From positions 1 through 64,000 of the forward strand of contig JAODTK010002665.1 in NCBI GenBank assembly GCA_026419785.1: a stretch of DNA of 64,000 bases, written 5' to 3'. Shown here piece by piece: positions 58,655 to 64,000 of the stretch. The notes beneath the pieces are model-generated. The model was not told the DNA's origin and did not search any database. It saw nothing but the letters and a program-made list of their open reading frames with translations. The DNA is from Sclerodactyla briareus (lineage: Eukaryota > Echinodermata > Holothuroidea > Dendrochirotida > Sclerodactylidae). Each line of letters begins with the position of its first letter. Within the stretch, counting starts at the first letter, position 1. Position numbers and translations under genes: made by a program.

Positions 58655-59142
58655 ATATGATAAATATATTTATATATATATATATCTATATATATATATA
58701 TATATATATATATAGGTATATATATATATATATATATATTATAATAGATATATATATATCTATAGATATATATATTATATGTGATAATATATAATATATA
58801 TATATATATTATATATATATATATATATATTATATTATAATATATATATATATATGAACGGAATGTTCGAAGAAGACCAAGCTTGGATGATGAAAATACA
58901 CGGAGTGATATCCGAAAGTTTTGTAGTTCTCCAAAGAAAGTATAAGTCCCTGAATGAAGCTTTAATATACGGCGAAATATTGGAATACATTCTTTGTATA
59001 TTCTGTATAATGGCTTGTTGTATCTCTCTCATTTTCGCGTTTCATAATATATATATATATATATACTATATATATATATATTAGAGTATCTATATATATA
59101 GTATATATATATATATATATAGATATATATATATCTAATATA

Positions 59143-59187
<45 letters not shown>
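58655..59187. mobile_element. TA-armed island, insertion relative to its paralog
   Basis: The left TA arm (58,655-58,854) and right TA arm (59,046-59,187) flank a 190-bp non-repetitive core. In the paralog the outer flanks are adjacent: gaacacaatgtaaatg is followed directly by cctacctgcattc (19,400-19,430), against gacacaaatatatg and cctacctgtgaa here. The island therefore appears to have been inserted as a unit, or lost cleanly from the other copy. Elements that target TA microsatellites are known. Which class this would be cannot be told. Confidence 0.55.
58854..59050 (+). CDS. Small frame in the TA-armed island core
   Basis: ATG at 58,854, right at the edge of the left TA arm. About 65 codons are open across the entire core. 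It reads MNGMFEEDQAWMMKIHGV at the start, YKSLNEALIYGEILEY in the middle and a hydrophobic end ILCIFCIMACCISLIFAF that could span a membrane. The opposite strand is also open (59,032-58,835), so openness alone is weak evidence. Unrecognised. Confidence 0.3.
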
Positions 59188-60379
59188 ACCTACCTGTGAA
59201 TTGGCTTGTTGGACATGAACCTTGTATCGGATCAGGGAATCATTCATTTTTTTTTTTTTTTGTATGAAGAGCCCGGCGTGAGGTGTTGGTCCCGACAGGG
59301 ACGTATTGACCTGAAGGTTCATCGAAGATTTTATTATTGATTGATAACTCAGTCATGTTAATATACCAACTTTTTTTTTTTGACCAAATGTTGGATTGTC
59401 GAAATAACACCAACCAGGTGGTCGGTATGTCTGGCCTCATACAGGTGGGGTCAAAAGCAATCAGAACCTTTGCAGTAGATCTTAATGGAATGTATTGGCA
59501 TTTCCGTATAATGTTCCTGAAAAAACGGACGCTCATACTTTATTAATCACTATACTAGTAGATGTGAGGATCAGAAAGCGATCATGTTCTACATGCAAGG
59601 ATAGAACAGCTTCCCAATTCGTTATAGATGTTTTTTCAGCCTCGTAGGCAAGAATAGCCATTTCTGTGTTGAGACAAAGTGCTGGGCTAATGATCGTGTC
59701 ACAGGAAGTTGGTCAATGAATGCAGAGGTATGGGTGACAGAATTTGAACCAGAGAAGTTTCAGGCGGTCTAGGGCAAGGTGATTACATTTAACGAGGAAA
59801 AGCAGTTTTCAGATCAATTCCTCCAATTCAGGTTTTGTTGCACCAGCAAGGGCATCTGCTTTCCAAGATTTGTTGAAATGCCAATTAAGAAGACATCCTT
59901 TTGATAAACAAGTATGGAACTCCCCATTTAGTGACGTCAGCATTTGGATGGAGTTCATAGAAGAGGGCTAGGCCCTCAACTATTTGTTTGAAAGGTCAGG
60001 GGTGTGAGCATATGTTAGGATGACTTGACTTCAACTAGACGTAGGGGAACATTCACTCTCTACATGGTTATACTTACCACAATGAACGTATTTTGGGGAA
60101 CCAATTTGACCACGAGGATCGATTTCCAAGCCAACCTCTACTTTTCACCATTGCCTCGAACTACCGTGCCTTAGAGTTGTTTGTTTGTAAACTTAATGGT
60201 ATATAGCTAGTCAATCGCAGGGACAAAGTGGGCAAAACCTGTCCTATGAAACGCTGTTGCGAGATACAACAATCGGAACGTACAGCACTAATCCTCGTTG
60301 CCTATGCCCAGTTGATCAACTACATTATGTTACAGTGCCTGTCACGAAAATACTGGGAGAGTAGTATGGAATTTGCCCA

Positions 60380-60900
60380 ATTGGCGAATGAATGGAAGAT
60401 TTGCAGAGACAGACTCCTGTAACTTCATGTTTGTAGGTCAGTTGCCAATTCGCTAAAATATCAATGCCAAAATGATCCATGCGAGAAATGATATGACTCA
60501 TTTGATGTGCAATAACTACATATTACGTTATACAGCTGAACCATCCATGATCTACCATTGACACGCTGGAACCATCTTTATCTCGCCATTGTCACATTAC
60601 CTTAACATTTGTTAACGAACAAACCACTCATTCATTTCTAGAATCATGACAGCACACAAATGCCATAACAGCAAGTTAGGACAGTTCAAAGTGTACTTAC
60701 TGCGGAAACAATCCGCGAAATGTGTAATCATAGCATCGTACATTAGTCTATGTAGCAAGTCACCTAATGAGAGTAGAACGTTGTTGAGATTTTGCTGTCA
60801 TTGTCACCTGGGTGAGCCTCCAATGATAAAAAACTTACTACGATCATTAGTGTTTACAATGACGTTTCCAATTTCATTATAGTGCGTGTTAGAGAGAGAA
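60380..60900. repeat. Third paralogous pair, left member
   Basis: Matches 62,330-63,190: catgtttgtaggtcagttgcc against gtttgtaggcagttggc, gatccatgcgagaaatgata against cctccatgcgataatgatg, and ccttaacatttgttaacgaa against cattaacatttgtttatgaa. Same orientation, about 2 kb apart. Confidence 0.7.
60646..60882 (+). CDS. Frame-conserved open block (left member)
   Basis: The 78-codon frame starts MTAHKCHNSKLGQFKVYLL. Codon-by-codon comparison with 62,9xx shows one 9-nt (3-codon) gap and then more than 40 codons without any frame break, although the flanks carry single-base indels. Shared residues include CHNS-L, KVY, SP-ESRT and L-P. A GTGAGC donor-like site occurs at 60,811. No family recognised. 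Two cysteines before the SP-ESRT block are at similar positions. Confidence 0.4.
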   Translation: MTAHKCHNSKLGQFKVYLLRKQSAKCVIIASYISLCSKSPNESRTLLRFCCHCHLGEPPMIKNLLRSLVFTMTFPISL

Positions 60901-61825
60901 CACCAGGCCTGAAACATTCACTATCATTGCTTTCAGAAAGATACTGTCTTGTGTCAATTTCATTCATTTCATTCATTTTCACCATATCTAGGGAAATGTT
61001 GGATTTTTTACTGCCAAATGTTCTTTACCGCCTAGCGAAGAGAAAGAGAAACCAGGAGGAAAAAAAAGCTTAGTTATTTCTGATCACTCTCATTCTGGGA
61101 CCAAGCTAAGCACTGTCGGGACATCATGTACTCAAGGGGGAACAAACATAGATGTATGAGCTTTACCCCCGGGTGAGTAGGGAATATTATGTTCCCCCCC
61201 CAATTAGCTAGATATCAATTTTTAAAGCTTCTTATTCCTCTGAAATGACCATGCGCTCAACACAATAGGCTTCAATAATAGCCCCCCCCCCCTCAATAAC
61301 ATAGTTGCATAACAAATTGTAAAACTGATCAGACTAAGTATGTAATACCAGGGTGTAGGCCAACCCTTTCGTTTTAGATTCCCCCCAAATTGATAAAATG
61401 AGACCGTGCAAACGCCACAACTGATTGCCAGTCTTCCAGTCTATGAAACGGTATGAAATTTTACTCCAGATATTTAAAATCCAGGTCTACATGACATTAC
61501 ATTAACTAAGGGGAACAGACATCTTCACTGCAGGACAAGAAATCTATTTCCCGGCAATTGCGAGCGGGCCTTCCCTCCCCCACATGTGGCCTATCAATCA
61601 ATCTTTCAAGAAACAAGAGGCATCCCCTCGACAGTGCTCTATACATACGCGTTATTGTGCTTTACTATAATCGATATATATTTCGAATATTGTATTTCCA
61701 TTATTATCGATATCGTAGGAGAGGTGTGCGATGTTGATCAAATTAGTCTATAAGAAAAAAACAAACAATAGGTAAATTGGGAATAGTGGTATATATTTCC
61801 CGTTTCCGGTCGTTAATGAGTCATG

Positions 61826-62010
61826 ACTTCCGACGTGAGACACTGGATCCAAGCTCCCGTCACACCGTACCGATAACGACAACTATAACAATGCATAGCA
61901 ATGGCATTGTAGCAGTCGCACTATAGCGATTAAAAACCCGCGATAACAGGGTTAGCCCTTATAGTAGCCTTAAGCGGTTGTTGCGTGGCGCTGTTGATAA
62001 GTCGGAAGTA
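61826..62010. mobile_element. Possible MITE
   Basis: The 9-bp ends acttccgac and gtcggaagt form an inverted repeat around about 170 bp. The interior has the hairpin caatgc...gcattg (61,891-61,911) and several gataac/gttatc-type words. There is no clear target-site duplication. Chance pairing of 9-bp ends is possible. Confidence 0.3.
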
Positions 62011-62329
62011 ATCCCCCCCAAATATTCTTCTCATATGAACGGAAAAAAGTGTTGTTGTTGATGGTTTGCAATAATCTTGGGACACTTAGACGGAAACACC
62101 TGTTAGGTCCCAAAAGCTCAAGCCGATATCGAGAAACCAGTCTTGTGGTATTTAGGATAGCTGCAGTTTAGTTAGTTGAAAGGTGCTGGAAAACAATTTG
62201 GAGTCACTGGGCTCTTGACTACTCGATAATTCATCAGTGTTCTGTGCGGCGTTATGTTTAAGGAGTTATGGATTCGCTGACTACGGGTATGGGCGTCACG
62301 ATAACTTGAGCAGTCATGTGTCTACCCTA

Positions 62330-63190
62330 CTGACGAAGGAGTGTGACATTTGAAAAGACACACTCCTGGACGTTATTGTTTGTAGGCAGTTGGCACCAAA
62401 TCGCTTGGCCAACTGTTATGGAAAATTATTTTGGATTGAATATTTGATATAACCGAACATCAATTGTGATACCTCCATGCGATAATGATGTGACTCAGGT
62501 ATTTTTTTTATATTTATACCCCATGCAGCCTGAACCCATTAATCTACGTAGACAAATTGGAAACATGGAATAATCCATCAGGAGGCAGCGTCGATGTTAT
62601 CCAAAACTGTACACTGCATAGTTAGAAATGTGGTTTTACCGGTTTGGTAAGGATAGAAAGTAAACAATGTTGTGATAATGAGGAAGTTGAGCACCAGGTC
62701 TTCAACGGAAGTGAGCGGAATAGTACTGAGGTCAGAGGTCTACGCCCTATATAAGATATAAGAGACGGGGAACTTTACGGTTGTACAGTCGAAGGAAAAT
62801 ATGTTAAGTCAAAACTGTGAAACGTCGCGATGACAGGGCATGGTGAGTTATCCCATCTTAATCTTGCCTTCGTCTTGCACGGGATTACATTAACATTTGT
62901 TTATGAAACTACTACCTAATTCATTTCTCGAACAGTCCAGTACATAATTGTCATAACAGTGAGTTAAAAGTGTACTTTCCACTAAAATTATTCCGCTTCA
63001 AGTGCAACCAAGCATGGTGCAATTCGATGCTAGCGAGATCACCTTTGGAGAGTAGAACTGTGGTGAATGATTTGCGGCTATTATCACCTGGACAACCATA
63101 CAATGAAACAACTACTTATCTAATTCATTTTAACGCGACACTAATTTTTACAACAGCGAAAGCGCTTCTTCTCTGAACTCAATACACGTC
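62330..63190. repeat. Third paralogous pair, right member
   Basis: Counterpart of 60,380-60,900. It is longer because of about 300 extra bases between 62,520 and 62,870. Confidence 0.7.
62925..63176 (+). CDS. Frame-conserved open block (right member)
   Basis: In the frame matching the left member it reads VHNCHNSELKVYFPLKLF, then ARSPLESRTVVNDLRLLSPG, to a stop at 63,176. No ATG is found at the start of the conserved part, so this would be an internal exon or use an upstream start. The upstream frame is open back to about 62,905. Confidence 0.35.
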   Translation, partial: FSNSPVHNCHNSELKVYFPLKLFRFKCNQAWCNSMLARSPLESRTVVNDLRLLSPGQPYNETTTYLIHFNATLIFTTAKALLL

Positions 63191-63199
63191 ATCTGCGAA

Positions 63200-64000
63200 G
63201 ATCTTCGCGTTTCAGTTTCATTATAGTATACTAGTCAGTATGTGTTCGTAAGACAGGTTACTGTCGATGCCTCTCAGTAATGCAGTCTTTGTTCAAAATT
63301 TTCCCATATCTATCAATGTTATGAATTTGTACGGCGGTTAGAGATTACAATTTGGTGTAAATGCGAAGGGAGACCAGAGAGCCTAAGAACTTAGTGACAG
63401 TGACCTGACTCCATTTGACCAAGTCAGAAGGTCGTCGACGCCATGTATAATTATGGGGAACACAATCCGATCACCAAGGTGAGTAGATGTTGAGTTAAAA
63501 TTGGTTGAACAAATATCACATACGATCCCGGGAAAAAGCTGCCATATACCTAATTGTAACTTGATCAGACCAAATATTCTGAAAATCATGTGTTAACCGC
63601 GAGTTTTCAAAGCGACCCCCCGATGATCTTTGACCTGACCTTCGACTTCAACGTGATATAATAGGAATCATGTATTCAGTATGAAGAGCCAACATACTAA
63701 GAATGAACCCCATAAATCTAGGTATGGGCAAGGTATTGACCAGTTAACAAGACCGGATTGCACCCACACACATACACATACACACGTGGTAGGGCACACA
63801 CACTTTTAAGACAGCATAGATTCTCGACTTGAGTCAATTTATGTGAACAAGAATAAACAAAATAACTATGAGGGTAGTGTCCTAGTGAGCAAATCATATG
63901 AAATTCTCTGTATATTATAAATACCAATTATCTTGTTCCACACAGGAAAAAAAAGTCCCGTATAAGGTGAATGTTCTATACGCATGTTGCGCATCTATCG
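63200..64000. other. Unassigned right end
   Basis: Holds a ca-rich tract (63,763-63,805) and the AGGTCA-type words tgatctttgacctgacctt on the minus orientation at 63,627-63,645. No gene seen. Confidence 0.3.

Larger units (their letters stand above)
58450..60040. repeat. Second paralogous pair, right member
   Basis: Matches 19,200-20,275. It is longer because it contains the island at 58,655-59,187 and a poly-T run near 59,248. It lies outside the A-D unit order, so it is a separate duplication or a more distal part of the unit. Confidence 0.7.

Noticed and set aside
1..64000. CRISPR array, operons or prokaryotic genes
   Set aside because: No regularly spaced identical repeats, no gene packing and no ribosome-binding sites. 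SINEs and splice-like signals indicate a eukaryote.

Overview
This is eukaryotic, non-microbial DNA. It is AT-rich and intron-rich in character, carries SINEs, a LINE, a Penelope-like element, microsatellites and long homopolymers, and shows no operon-like packing of genes. The transposon mix and dispersed repeats with AGGTCA half-sites resemble marine invertebrate genomes. An echinoderm is my best guess, but this is inference. No standard housekeeping gene, rRNA or canonical tRNA gene is visible.

The dominant structure is a diverged tandem array. At least four large paralogous copies of one unit run left to right on the + strand: A (about 1-13,170), B (about 20,600-25,830, lacking its 5' half), C (about 32,440-40,700) and D (about 43,180-53,690). 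Copies C and D are each preceded by a shared module (31,270-32,350 and 41,860-42,920), and part of a third such module lies at 56,700-57,000. The copies differ by many substitutions and indels. Comparing them reveals short blocks that behave like exons, with shared AG acceptors, shared GT donors and compatible phases.

In order these blocks are: (1) an immunoglobulin-like exon in the upstream module; (2) a hydrophobic segment followed by an LEKKCxxC-like motif; (3) a 27-nt microexon; (4) an exon of about 80 nt starting PPSNE, with a YMTL motif in copy A; (5) another exon of 54-100 nt. I infer a tandem family of Ig-domain, single-pass receptor-like genes. Most copies shown here carry frameshifts, from pseudogenization, an error-rich assembly, or both.

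Between the copies lie a Penelope-like reverse transcriptase remnant (13,210-14,870, minus), a LINE with endonuclease and reverse-transcriptase motifs (about 15,300-18,650, minus), a second paralogous pair (19,200-20,275 and 58,450-60,040), and a region with a basic ORF (26,212-26,784) next to a two-copy tandem repeat (26,990-27,171). The right end (60,380-63,190) holds a third paralogous pair whose best-conserved part keeps an open reading frame. A 530-bp island of TA arms around a unique core (58,655-59,187) is inserted in one paralog and absent from the other. All homology statements come from reading the sequence by eye; no alignment program or database search was run.
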